Shown here: piece by piece, positions 44,574 to 53,218 of the stretch
Layout: each line of letters begins with the position of its first letter
How positions within the stretch are numbered: position 1 is the stretch's first letter
Assembly (NCBI RefSeq): GCF_016907955.1
Contig: NZ_JAFBCX010000004.1
Coordinates: 186,001-250,000, forward strand
Length of the DNA stretch: 64,000 nucleotides
Source: Lentzea nigeriaca
Lineage (GTDB): Bacteria > Actinomycetota > Actinomycetes > Mycobacteriales > Pseudonocardiaceae
Direction of reading: 5' to 3'
Program-made: the position numbers and the translations under genes
The notes under the pieces: generated by a model
The model's database searches: none
Told to the model about the DNA's origin: nothing
What the model saw: only the letters and a program-made list of their open reading frames with translations

Positions 44574-46817
44574 ATGAGGAAACCGTTCATCGTCGCCTTG
44601 CTCGCCTCACTGGTGCTGACGCCCGTCCCGGCGGCGTCCGCGGCGGAAGCCCCAGCTCCTGTCACTGTTCCCATCGGCCACCTCTTCGACAACGACGGCA
44701 TCGACACGGCGTCGGACCGGACGGGCGACTTCGACGGTTCCGGCTACGCGTTCCCGGCGGAGGCACTGCCGTCCGGGCAGGTCACAGTCGACGGGGTGCC
44801 GTACGCCTTCCCGGGAAATTCACAGACGAAGAACAACAACGTGGTGGCGATGGGGCAGCGCGTCGACCTGCCTCGTGGTCACTACCTCACCGCCCACCTC
44901 CTCGTGGCGTCGTCGTACGGAGCGGCCGGCGGGACCGCGACCGTGCACTACGCGGACGGGTCCTCGACGACCGGTGCCGTGAGCGGGCCGGACTGGTACT
45001 CGGGCAGTGGTCCGATCTCCGCTCCGTTCCGGTACTCGCCCGGTGGCACCGACCAGCACCCCGTGTCGATCGGGACCGCGCAGGTCTGGGCGGATCCCCG
45101 GAAGGAGGCCGTCGGCGTCACGCTCCCCGTCACGAACCCCGCCGTCGAGGGCAAGTCCTCGCTGCACGTGTTCGCGCTTTCGGTGCAGCCCGCGGGCAAG
45201 GGCCAGGTGCTCGCGGTGCGCGGCGCGCGCAGCACGAACAAGCTGCCCCGGCTGGGCGGACAGACAGTCGAGGCGACCGTTGTGAACCTCGGTGACCAGT
45301 GGGTCTCGAACATCTGGGTGCGCGCCGAGGGACTCGGCCTCTCGACGCTGCAGCCGGCGTTGGTGAAGCGCCTCGCGCCCGGTGAGGAGGCTCGGGTGCG
45401 GATCGGCATCCACGCCTATCGGACCGGCACGTTCGACGGGAAGGTCGTCGCGGTCGCGGGTCACGTTTCCGCCGCGCAGAAGGCCAGGTTCACGCTGGGC
45501 GTGGCGGACTACCAGGCGACCGACGCGTCACTGGGCGCGCACGAGTCGCCGTACTGGTTCGACGACGCCAAGTTCGGGATCTTCGTCCACTGGGGCCTGT
45601 ACTCGGTGCCCGCGTGGTCGCCGCCGGGCGAGCAGTACGCGGAGTGGTACTGGCAGTGGATGCAGGACCCGAACAACGCCGTGAACCCGTACCACGCGGC
45701 GACGTACGGGAAGGACTTCTCCTACGACCAGTTCATCCCGCGGTTCACCGCCTCGAAGTTCGACCCGCGGGAGTGGGTGCGGCTGTTCGAGGAGGCCGGC
45801 GCGAAGTACTACGTGCTGACCTCGAAGCACCACGAGGGCTTCGCGCTGTGGGACTCGAAGGTGTCCGGCCGCGACTCCGTCGACCTCGGTCCTCGTCGCG
45901 ACCTGGTGAAGGAACTGTTCGACGCGTCGCGGAAGTACACACCGTCGTTGAAGAACGGGCTCTACTTCTCGATGCCCGAGTGGTTCAACCCGGACAACCC
46001 GTGGAGCGGCCACGGCCCGCGCAACCCGTGGACCGGCGCACCCGAGCCCTACACCGGCTACCAGGCCGGACGTGACTTCGTGCGCGACTACCAGGCGCCG
46101 CAGATGACCGAGCTCGTCGACGGGTACGACCCGGACGTCATCTGGTGCGACATCGGCGGTGCGAACGACTCGCGGCGGGTGCTGGCCGACTACTTCAACA
46201 GGGCCAAGAACCGGGCCGTGCCGAAGGACGTGACGGTCGACGACAGGTGCGGCATCCCGACCCACGACTACACGACGCCGGAGTACGCGACGTACCCGAA
46301 CACGGTGGTGAAGAAGTGGGAGGCCTCGCGCGGCCTCGACCCGCGCTCGTACGGGTGGAACCGGGCGACGCCGGACTCGATGTACATGACCGCGGACGAG
46401 GTGATCGACACGTTGGTCGACACGACGTCCAAGAACGGCAACTTCCTGCTGGACATCGGCCCGCGGGCGGACGGATCGATCCCGGAGATCATGCAGCAGC
46501 GGCTGCGCGAGACAGGTGCCTGGCTGCGCACGAACGGCGAGTCGATCTACGGCACGACGTACTGGTCGCGGATGGCCCAGCAGGGTCCGCTGCGGTTCGC
46601 GATCAAGCCGAACGAGGCTTTCTACATCACTTCGTTGGTCCAGCCGGGGCCGCAGCTCGTGGTCGACGCTCCGGTGCCGCTCAAGGACGGCGACAAGATC
46701 ACCCTGCTGGGACACGACAAGCCACTGAATTGGGCCCGATCGGGTGGAAAACTCGTGGTGGACGTGCCACCTGGGGCCGGTCAGCACGCCTGGGTCTTCA
46801 AAGTCGCTTTGTCCTAA
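44574..46817 (+). CDS. Secreted GH29 alpha-L-fucosidase
   Basis: A 747-residue secreted enzyme. The signal peptide is about residues 1-24 (FIVALLASLVLTPVPAASA). An N-terminal beta-sandwich of about 300 residues (GHLFDNDGIDTASDRTGDFD) precedes the GH29 catalytic barrel, which begins at WFDDAKFGIFVHWGLYSVPA. Family motifs follow: TSKHHEGFALWDSK, and PDVIWCDIGG, where Asp526 is the likely nucleophile of this retaining family. The end (NGNFLLDIGPRADGSIPE) is also conserved. GGAGG precedes ATG 44574. The N-terminal domain may bind carbohydrate. Confidence 0.9.
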   Translation: MRKPFIVALLASLVLTPVPAASAAEAPAPVTVPIGHLFDNDGIDTASDRTGDFDGSGYAFPAEALPSGQVTVDGVPYAFPGNSQTKNNNVVAMGQRVDLPRGHYLTAHLLVASSYGAAGGTATVHYADGSSTTGAVSGPDWYSGSGPISAPFRYSPGGTDQHPVSIGTAQVWADPRKEAVGVTLPVTNPAVEGKSSLHVFALSVQPAGKGQVLAVRGARSTNKLPRLGGQTVEATVVNLGDQWVSNIWVRAEGLGLSTLQPALVKRLAPGEEARVRIGIHAYRTGTFDGKVVAVAGHVSAAQKARFTLGVADYQATDASLGAHESPYWFDDAKFGIFVHWGLYSVPAWSPPGEQYAEWYWQWMQDPNNAVNPYHAATYGKDFSYDQFIPRFTASKFDPREWVRLFEEAGAKYYVLTSKHHEGFALWDSKVSGRDSVDLGPRRDLVKELFDASRKYTPSLKNGLYFSMPEWFNPDNPWSGHGPRNPWTGAPEPYTGYQAGRDFVRDYQAPQMTELVDGYDPDVIWCDIGGANDSRRVLADYFNRAKNRAVPKDVTVDDRCGIPTHDYTTPEYATYPNTVVKKWEASRGLDPRSYGWNRATPDSMYMTADEVIDTLVDTTSKNGNFLLDIGPRADGSIPEIMQQRLRETGAWLRTNGESIYGTTYWSRMAQQGPLRFAIKPNEAFYITSLVQPGPQLVVDAPVPLKDGDKITLLGHDKPLNWARSGGKLVVDVPPGAGQHAWVFKVALS

Positions 46818-46919
46818 CAGAACAACCGCGGAGTGACGGATAGTGCGATCCGCACGGTGACATGACCTTCCGGCTGCCTCACATTGTGAGATGTCGGCCA
46901 CCGAAACGGAGGAGTCATC

Positions 46920-48032
46920 GTGCGGATCGCAGTTCCTCGCGAGATCAAGAACCACGAGTACCGCGTCGCCCTCACGCCGGCCGGTGCCCACGAGCTGACC
47001 AGCCGCGGCCACGACGTGTTCGTCGAGCAGGGTGCCGGTCTGGGTTCCGCGATCACCGACGAGGAGTACCTCGCCGCGGGCGCCAAGATCCTCGCTTCGG
47101 CCGACGACGTCTGGGCCGAGGGCGACATGGTCCTCAAGGTCAAGGAGCCGATCGCCGAGGAGTACCCCCGCCTGCGCGCCGGCCAGACCCTCTTCACGTA
47201 CCTGCACCTCGCCGCCGACAAGCCGCTGACCGAGGCGCTGCTCGCGTCCGGCACCACGGCCATCGCCTACGAGACCGTGCAGCTGCCGAACCGCGCGCTG
47301 CCGCTGCTCGCCCCGATGTCCGAGGTCGCGGGCCGGCTGGCCCCGCAGGTCGGCGCGTTCTCCCTGATGAAGCCCTCCGGCGGCCGCGGCGTCCTGCCCG
47401 GTGGCGTCCCCGGCGTCGCCCCGGCCCGCGTGGTCGTGATCGGCGGCGGTGTGGCCGGCCTCAACGCCGCCACCATCGCCGTCGGCATGGGCGCGGACGT
47501 GCAGATCCTCGACACCAACGTCGACCGCCTGCGCCAGATCGACGCCCAGTTCCAGGGTCGGCTGCGCACGCTGGCGTCCAACTCGTTCGCCATCGAGCAG
47601 GCCGTCCGCGAGGCCGACCTGGTGATCGGCGCCGTCCTCGTGCCGGGCGCCGCGGCCCCGAAGCTCGTCTCGAACGCGCTGGTCGCCGACATGAAGCCGG
47701 GCTCAGTGCTCGTCGACATCGCGATCGACCAGGGCGGCTGCTTCGAGGACTCCCGTCCCACCACGCACGCCGAGCCGACCTACGAGATCCACAACTCGGT
47801 CTTCTACTGCGTGGCGAACATGCCTGGCGCCGTGCCGCGCACCTCGACCTACGCGCTCACCAACGTGACGCTGCCCTACGCGGTCGCACTGGCCGACAAG
47901 GGCTGGGAGAAGGCGCTGAAGGACGACCGTTCGCTCGCCCTGGGCCTCAACGCCCACGCGGGTCAGCTGACCAACGGCCCGGTGGCCGAGGCGACCGGCC
48001 TCGTGCACACGCCGCTGGAGACCGTGGTCTGA
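46920..48032 (+). CDS. ald: Alanine dehydrogenase
   Basis: A 370-residue NAD-dependent L-alanine dehydrogenase of normal length. The N-terminus MRIAVPREIKNHEYRVALTP has the Arg that binds pyruvate, KVKEPIAEEY has the catalytic Lys, and FTYLHLAADK has the catalytic His. The nucleotide motif is VVIGGGVAGLNAA (near residue 170). GGAGGAG stands 6 nt before GTG 46920. It converts alanine to pyruvate and ammonia or the reverse under hypoxia. Transcription ends at the hairpin at 48053. Confidence 0.96.
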   Translation: MRIAVPREIKNHEYRVALTPAGAHELTSRGHDVFVEQGAGLGSAITDEEYLAAGAKILASADDVWAEGDMVLKVKEPIAEEYPRLRAGQTLFTYLHLAADKPLTEALLASGTTAIAYETVQLPNRALPLLAPMSEVAGRLAPQVGAFSLMKPSGGRGVLPGGVPGVAPARVVVIGGGVAGLNAATIAVGMGADVQILDTNVDRLRQIDAQFQGRLRTLASNSFAIEQAVREADLVIGAVLVPGAAAPKLVSNALVADMKPGSVLVDIAIDQGGCFEDSRPTTHAEPTYEIHNSVFYCVANMPGAVPRTSTYALTNVTLPYAVALADKGWEKALKDDRSLALGLNAHAGQLTNGPVAEATGLVHTPLETVV

Positions 48033-48052
48033 GAGCCAACCGAATGATGGAG

Positions 48053-48083
48053 CCCCCGCACGCGATCACCGCTGCGGGGGTTT
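48053..48083 (+). terminator. Rho-independent terminator of ald
   Basis: CCCCCGCA (48053-48060) pairs with TGCGGGGG (48073-48080), followed by TTT. The loop is 12 nt. It lies 20 nt after the ald stop and just before the convergent TetR gene. Confidence 0.8.
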
Positions 48084-48086
48084 CGC

Positions 48087-48767
48087 TCATCTGAGGGCCG
48101 CGACGCGCGCCTTGATCCCGTCGATCACGCAGTCCAGCCCGAACTCGAACTGACCTTCCAGCGTCCACACCGCCGGATCGTTCAGCATCTCGACGTAGCG
48201 GGGGTGCTTCTCCCGGTACAGGTCGGCGATCTTCCCCAGGTCCGGTGGCGGCGAGTCCATCCCGCCGCGCGCGGTGAAGTTCGCTTCGGCGAGCGCGTAT
48301 CCGGTGACGAAGCTCGACACCGTCGACACCGACTGCGCGGCCGCCGCCGTCGTCAGTCCCGCGCGCAGCATGGGTTCGAGCATCGAGTCCGCCATCGCCA
48401 CCGCCTTCGGGCCGATGGTCGTGAACTCGCCGATGGCCCGCAGCCACCACGGATGCTTGAGCGCGAGATGACGCAGCGAGTGCATCATCTCGCGCAACGC
48501 GGGCTCCCAGTCGGCGTCGGGAGCCGGCAGCGGGAACTCGCCGTAGATCTCGTCGACGCAGAGCTCGATCAACGCGTCCTTGGTCGGCACGTGCCAGTAG
48601 AGCGACATGGGTGCGGCGCCGAGTGCGGCGGCGAGCTTGCGCATCGACAGCTTCGCCAGGCCGTGCTCGTCCAGCATCTCCATCGCCTTGCGGACGATCG
48701 CCTCCCGGCTCAGGCCGAGAGGCTGACCGCTGCCGGGCCTGGGTTTGCTGAACCACACGCTGTCCAC
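48087..48767 (-). CDS. TetR/AcrR-family repressor (TetR_C type)
   Basis: A 226-residue regulator. The DNA-binding domain is IVRKAMEMLDEHGLAKLSMR, LAAALGAAPMSLYWHVPTKD (residues about 24-64), with the LYWHV recognition helix typical of antibiotic-type TetR. The C-terminal half fits TetR_C ligand-binding domains. TAGGAT overlaps the transporter stop and lies 6 nt before GTG 48767, so it may have its own leaderless promoter. It is encoded 9 nt after the MFS exporter gene; the tandem repeats at 50234-50267 are its likely operator. Confidence 0.85.
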   Translation of the reverse strand: MDSVWFSKPRPGSGQPLGLSREAIVRKAMEMLDEHGLAKLSMRKLAAALGAAPMSLYWHVPTKDALIELCVDEIYGEFPLPAPDADWEPALREMMHSLRHLALKHPWWLRAIGEFTTIGPKAVAMADSMLEPMLRAGLTTAAAAQSVSTVSSFVTGYALAEANFTARGGMDSPPPDLGKIADLYREKHPRYVEMLNDPAVWTLEGQFEFGLDCVIDGIKARVAALR

Positions 48768-48776
48768 AGGCCGATC

Positions 48777-50225
48777 CTAGGCACGCCGCAGCAGCACGCT
48801 GGCCACAACACCTCCCAGGAACACGGCGACCGCGCCGATCACGAGGCTCACGCTCATGCCGGACGAGAACGCGTCCCGCACGACCGTGATGTCCGCGCCG
48901 CTGTGCAGTGCTTCGCTCAACGACCTGCTCGGCACGTTGTCCGGCAGTGCGGCGGCGAACCTCGCCGACAGCAGCGCGCCCAGCACGGCGATGCCGAACG
49001 AGGAACCCAGCTCCGTCAACGTGCTCGACAGCCCGGACGCGATGCCCGCGCGCTCCGGCGGGATGGAACCCATCAGCGCGTTGACCGCAACCGGTTGCGC
49101 CACACCGACACCGACGCCGATGAGGATCAGTCCGGCCAGGGTCGGCGGGTAGGTCGTGCCGATCGACAGCAGCACCACGCCGCCCGCGACGATCGTCATG
49201 CCGAGCAGCATCGCCTTGCTGGCGCCCAGTTTCAGCACGAGCTGCCCCAGGGTGTTGCTGGTGACGAGCAACGCGATCGCCATCGGCGCCACGCGGATGC
49301 CCGCCTCCAGCGGGCTGTAGCCGAGCACGCCCTGAAGGTGTTGGGTCAGCAGGAAGAGCGAGCCCGCCATGCCGAACGCGGCCAGCACACCCGACGCCAC
49401 CGCGCCGGTGAACCGCCGGTCAGCGAAGAAGCCGAGGTCGAGCATCGGCTCCGCGGTGTGCCGTTCCCACAAGGCGAACGCCGTCATGGTGACCAGACCG
49501 AGCGCCACGGGCACGCCGAACCGCACCGAGGCGAACCCGTGCTCAGGCACCTCGATCACCGCGTACACCAACGCGACCATGCCGATGATCGACAGGATCG
49601 AGCCGACGACGTCCGGCCTGCGCACGGCCGGGTCCCTGGACTCGGGCACCAACGCCGCGACGGCCAGGACCGCGAGGATCGCCACCGGCACGTTGATGAG
49701 GAACACCGATCCCCACCAGAAGTTCTTGATGAGCGCGCCACCGATCACCGGCCCGGCCGCGAAACCGAGGCTCGTGACCGCGGCCCAGATGCCGATCGCC
49801 TTCGGGCGTTCCTTCTCGTCGAACAACTGCATCAGCACGGCCAGCGTGCCGGGCATCAGCATCGCGGCGCCGACGCCCATGAACCCGCGGGCCGCGATCA
49901 AGGCCACCGCCGAGCCCGCGTAGGCCGCCACGGCGCTGCCCGCGCCGAAGAGCGCGAGACCGGCCAGCAACGCCTTCTTGCGGCCGAACCGGTCGCTCAG
50001 CGACCCGGTCGTGAGCAGCAGACCCGCCAGCGCGAGCGAGTAGGCGTTGATCATCCACTGGATGTCGGCGGTGCTCGCCCCGAGCCCCGTGGAGATCGAC
50101 GGGATCGCCACGTTCAGCACGGTGTTGTCGAGCACCACGACCATCACGGACAGGCAGAGCACGCCGAGCACGGCCCAGCGCTGGGGGTGCGGGTGCACCC
50201 CGACCTTCTCGGTCGTCGAAGTCAT
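48777..50225 (-). CDS. MFS drug exporter, DHA2 (14-helix, EmrB/QacA) family
   Basis: A 482-residue proton-driven exporter with 14 helices. Motif A is GSLSDRFGRKKALL (about residues 70-83), motif C-like GPVIGGALI near residue 155, and VLDNTVLNVAIPSI near residue 32 is the DHA2 hallmark. Substrates in the family are drugs, dyes or own secondary metabolites. GGGGGA lies 5 nt before ATG 50225. A longer in-frame start at 50462 is unlikely because it would prepend a non-membrane, repeat-derived stretch. It forms an operon with the downstream TetR gene. Confidence 0.9.
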   Translation of the reverse strand: MTSTTEKVGVHPHPQRWAVLGVLCLSVMVVVLDNTVLNVAIPSISTGLGASTADIQWMINAYSLALAGLLLTTGSLSDRFGRKKALLAGLALFGAGSAVAAYAGSAVALIAARGFMGVGAAMLMPGTLAVLMQLFDEKERPKAIGIWAAVTSLGFAAGPVIGGALIKNFWWGSVFLINVPVAILAVLAVAALVPESRDPAVRRPDVVGSILSIIGMVALVYAVIEVPEHGFASVRFGVPVALGLVTMTAFALWERHTAEPMLDLGFFADRRFTGAVASGVLAAFGMAGSLFLLTQHLQGVLGYSPLEAGIRVAPMAIALLVTSNTLGQLVLKLGASKAMLLGMTIVAGGVVLLSIGTTYPPTLAGLILIGVGVGVAQPVAVNALMGSIPPERAGIASGLSSTLTELGSSFGIAVLGALLSARFAAALPDNVPSRSLSEALHSGADITVVRDAFSSGMSVSLVIGAVAVFLGGVVASVLLRRA

Positions 50226-50233
50226 CTCGTCCC

Positions 50234-50267
50234 CCTTACGGTGTACGAGGACCTTACAGCGTACGAG
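50234..50267 (-). promoter_or_regulatory. Tandem 16-nt repeats, likely TetR operator
   Basis: CCTTACGGTGTACGAG (50234-50249) and CCTTACAGCGTACGAG (50252-50267) are direct repeats with an 18-nt period, each an imperfect palindrome. They stand 9 nt upstream of the MFS start and would cover its promoter. Confidence 0.6.
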
Positions 50268-50384
50268 GCTGCGGCGCGCAACGTGTTTCCGCTCAGAGGC
50301 GAGGAAGGAATGGGTCCGGCGAACCGCGAGGGCGCCCAGCGCCCGAGCCTGCGGGGGTCTGGGGGTCGTCCCCGGAAGACACGA

Positions 50385-50494
50385 CAGCCGACTCGGCCTG
50401 CGCAGTTTGCAGACACAAGTCGGCTGAGGATGTCCTGCCACGTAAAGGGCGGCCGCGCTCAACCAGCCTGGGGGTCACTGGGAGCGGGGCCGCC
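50385..50494. other. Structured non-coding segment in a 460-nt gap
   Basis: Within the gene-free stretch 50226-50688, CAGCCGACT (50385-50393) pairs with AGTCGGCTG (50418-50426), and GGCGGCCGCGCTC (50448-50460) pairs with GAGCGGGGCCGCC (50482-50494) with a single mismatch. An upstream GGGGTCTGGGG phrase (50354 onward) resembles the terminator at 29322. AAATATAGCGG near 50500 may be a promoter element for the genes at 50689. Whether this is terminator material or an RNA gene is open. Confidence 0.4.
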
Positions 50495-50688
50495 GTGACC
50501 AAATATAGCGGTAGCGACGGGGCTGCGCCCAGCACCCCCACCGAAACGCGACCCAAAAGTTTCCCCGACTGGACCACTGCCCGTGTTCGGCCCGTCCAGC
50601 AAACGAGTGAATTCCCCGCCCCGCGGTGCGGCAAGCAGGGCGGACGGCCGATGAAGACGGAGTCGGGTGTCCCTCGGAGGGAGATTCC

Positions 50689-50871
50689 ATGGCTGAACCA
50701 CAGGGATGGATCCACTGCCACGACCCGTTCGGTCGGGACAGATCGATGACCGTTCTGGTCGAGAACGACCGAGTTCTCCTGGTTACACCGCCGGGCGAGA
50801 CCGCTGTGATGTCCGCCACCCAGACGCGGCGGCTGGGCTCTTTGCTCGACCAGGCCACGGCGAAGATGTGA
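50689..50871 (+). CDS. Small conserved protein (60 aa)
   Basis: A 60-residue protein starting MAEPQGWIHCHDPFGRDRSM. GGAGGGAG lies 6 nt before ATG 50689, so it is well supported as translated. Two beta strands (MTVLVENDRVLLVTPPG) and a C-terminal helix suggest a compact domain reminiscent of small DUF397-like partners of actinobacterial regulators, but I cannot assign it. Its stop overlaps the next start (TGATG), so the two proteins are probably made in a fixed ratio. Confidence 0.65.
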   Translation: MAEPQGWIHCHDPFGRDRSMTVLVENDRVLLVTPPGETAVMSATQTRRLGSLLDQATAKM

Positions 50872-51311
50872 TGGACGAGGCCCTGCGAGACGCGGTGCTG
50901 CAACGGCTGGCACTGCTGGACAAGGTCGCCGAGCACGGCGAGTCCGACGCGCTGGTGCCACTGGCCCGCGCGGAGATCCACCGCCTGGCGGACGGCTGGC
51001 GTCTGCTGCTGACCGTGCACCAGCCGGACGAGGACGGCCGCTGCAAGGCGTGTCCCGGCTGGCTGCGGCGACGGCGGTGGCCGTGCCAGGTCTGGAACAT
51101 GGCGCATCAACACCTCATCGGCGAGGGCCTGCCGCACCGGGAACGCCGCAAGCCGTTGCGCAATCCGTTCACCCGATCGGGCACGATCGAGATTCCCGAG
51201 GAAACACCGGTCGAGCTCACCACCGAACTGCCGCCGATCCTGAGCGATCTGCCGCCGGTGGTGCACCGCGCACCGGTCGTGTCGCGACCCAAGCACGCCT
51301 TGCCGGACTGA
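50871..51311 (+). CDS. Conserved hypothetical protein with C-x2-C and a Pro-rich tail
   Basis: A 146-residue protein with an N-terminal helical region (DEALRDAVLQRLALLDKVAE, EIHRLADGWRLLLTVH), a central CKACPGWLRRRRWPC segment at about residues 60-74 (three Cys, possible metal site), and a Pro/Glu-rich, probably disordered C-terminus. It is coupled to the 60-residue protein by TGATG overlap. The short basic centre could contact nucleic acid or membrane. Family not recognised. Confidence 0.6.
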   Translation: MDEALRDAVLQRLALLDKVAEHGESDALVPLARAEIHRLADGWRLLLTVHQPDEDGRCKACPGWLRRRRWPCQVWNMAHQHLIGEGLPHRERRKPLRNPFTRSGTIEIPEETPVELTTELPPILSDLPPVVHRAPVVSRPKHALPD

Positions 51312-51333
51312 CGTTTCAGGCAGGATGGGCCGC

Positions 51334-52290
51334 ATGCATGACGGCAGCGGTCTCATCGCGGTCCAGAACCTGACCAAGAAGTTCGGTTCTGTCACGGCGG
51401 TGCAGAACCTGAGCTTCACCGTGTCACCTGGCAACGTGACGGGCTTCCTCGGCCCGAACGGTGCAGGCAAGACGACGACCCTGCGGATGTTGCTGGGTCT
51501 CGTGAAGCCGACGGGCGGCACGGCGACGATCAACGGACGACCGTTCCACCAGCTCGGCCAGCCCGGCCGCGTGGTGGGCGCGGTGCTGGAGGCGCAGGGG
51601 TTCCACCCCGCTCGCTCCGCCCGCAACCACCTGCGCGTGTACGCGGCTGCCATCGGCGTGCCGGACGCGCAAGCTGACCAGGTCCTCGGCCTGGTCGGCC
51701 TCGGCACCGCCGCCGATCGCAAGGTCGGCGGGTTCTCGCTCGGCATGAAGCAGAGACTGGCGCTCGCCACGGCGTTGCTCGGCGACCCGCAGGTGCTGGT
51801 GCTGGACGAACCCGCGAACGGCCTCGACCCCGAGGGCATCGCGTGGCTGCGCACGTTCCTGCAGTCGTACGCGCGCATGGGACGCACGGTGCTGATCTCC
51901 AGCCATCTGCTGGCGGAGGTCGAGCAGACCGTCGACCAGGTCGTGATCATCTCGCGCGGGCAGACGATGTTCTACGGGCCGTTGGAGCAGTTGCGGCAGC
52001 AGCAACAGAGGCGAGTACTCGTGCAGCCGTCGGACGTCAACGCGCTCGCGACGGCGTTGCACGCCGAGGGCGTGCAGACGATCGAACAGCTGGCGGACGG
52101 CAGGCTCGCCGTGTCCGGTGTGGACTCCAAGCACGTGGCCGACAGCGCGTTGCGGGCGGGCGTGTCGATCTACGGCATCCAGGAGGAGCAGGTCGACCTC
52201 GAGCGGCTGTTCTTCCAGCTCACCAGTGGCCAGTACGCCGGGTACGCGCCGGCGCAGAATCCGTACCAGCAGCAGGGTGGTTGGGCCTGA
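51334..52290 (+). CDS. ABC transporter ATP-binding protein
   Basis: A 318-residue ATPase of the DrrA/CcmA-like type. Walker A is GPNGAGKTTTL (about residues 39-49), the signature is FSLGMKQRLALA (near 130), Walker B is VLVLDEPANGLDPEG (near 152) and the H-loop is ISSHLL. A C-terminal extension ends in a Gln/Tyr-rich tail (SGQYAGYAPAQNPYQQQGG). AGGA lies 8 nt before ATG 51334. The permease start overlaps the stop (TGATG). It is likely an exporter of a lipid, peptide or drug. Confidence 0.92.
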   Translation: MHDGSGLIAVQNLTKKFGSVTAVQNLSFTVSPGNVTGFLGPNGAGKTTTLRMLLGLVKPTGGTATINGRPFHQLGQPGRVVGAVLEAQGFHPARSARNHLRVYAAAIGVPDAQADQVLGLVGLGTAADRKVGGFSLGMKQRLALATALLGDPQVLVLDEPANGLDPEGIAWLRTFLQSYARMGRTVLISSHLLAEVEQTVDQVVIISRGQTMFYGPLEQLRQQQQRRVLVQPSDVNALATALHAEGVQTIEQLADGRLAVSGVDSKHVADSALRAGVSIYGIQEEQVDLERLFFQLTSGQYAGYAPAQNPYQQQGGWA

Positions 52291-53162
52291 TGGGCAACCT
52301 CGTACAGGCGGAGCTCCGCAAAACGACGACGACCGGGCTGTGGTGGGGTCTGCTGATCCCCACCGTGGTGCTGGCGCTCGGCTGGGGGCTCGCGACCGGC
52401 CTGTTCGGGAAGTTCTTCGTGGACTTCGCGTCGAGCAGCGACCTCGAGGAGGTGTCGGACTTCCTCGGCGTCACGCCGGACCACTGGAAGGTCACGCTCT
52501 TCGGCATCGCGCGGGCGATCAACATCTCGACGATCTTCCCGATGGTCTTCGGTGCGATGGCGATCTCCGGTGAGATCAACCGGCGGACGATCACGACGAC
52601 GTTCCTGACCGCGCCGTCGCGTATGCACGCGATGCTGGCGAAGATGCTGGTCTACGTGCTGTGGGGCGCGATCTACGGCCTCGCGATCATGCTGTTCGTC
52701 GGCATCGGCGTGGTGCTCACCAGCAACTCCGGGCAGCTGCCGGACGCCGGTGGCTGGGCGATGCTGGCGCTGGCCTGCGTGCTGTCGTCGATCCTGATGA
52801 CGATGTTCGGTGTCGGCGTGGGCGCGCTGATCCCGAACGTGGCGGGGACGATCGTGTTGCTGCTGCTGTACTTCCTGGTGATCGAGAACGTGCTGCACTT
52901 CGTGCTCGTGTACCTCGAGGTGCCGACGGTGATCGGGTTCCTGCCGAACGGGTCGATCAACGGGCTCACCGGGTCGGTCGCGGTCGACCTCTTCCTGTCG
53001 ACGGCGGGTGTGGTGCCGCCGGAGGTCGAGGACGTGCTGCGGGCGATCGCGGGTGCCGGCGGAGCGCTCGACTGGTGGTGGTCGGGCCTCGTGTTCCTGG
53101 GCTGGGCCGGGATCGTGTTCGCGGGCGGCTGGGCGGTCACCCAGTCCAAGGACATCACCTGA
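52290..53162 (+). CDS. ABC-2-type transporter permease
   Basis: A 290-residue membrane protein with about six helices and a short N-terminal cytoplasmic start (MGNLVQAELRKTTTTGLWWG), typical of ABC-2 permeases (the LxxELRK motif). The segment SGEINRRTITTTFLTAPSRM after helix 2 is the coupling region, also common in this family. It partners with the preceding ATPase. The substrate is unknown. Confidence 0.88.
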   Translation: MGNLVQAELRKTTTTGLWWGLLIPTVVLALGWGLATGLFGKFFVDFASSSDLEEVSDFLGVTPDHWKVTLFGIARAINISTIFPMVFGAMAISGEINRRTITTTFLTAPSRMHAMLAKMLVYVLWGAIYGLAIMLFVGIGVVLTSNSGQLPDAGGWAMLALACVLSSILMTMFGVGVGALIPNVAGTIVLLLLYFLVIENVLHFVLVYLEVPTVIGFLPNGSINGLTGSVAVDLFLSTAGVVPPEVEDVLRAIAGAGGALDWWWSGLVFLGWAGIVFAGGWAVTQSKDIT

Positions 53163-53218
53163 CCTGCGGTTCCTGAAGATCACCTTCATTGTCAGACCCC
53201 GTCCGTAGGCTTGGCTGC

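Noticed and set aside
46862-48094. 410-codon plus-strand frame shifted against ald
   Set aside because: Arg/Pro-rich translation without motifs; ald in the other frame is complete with a strong SD.
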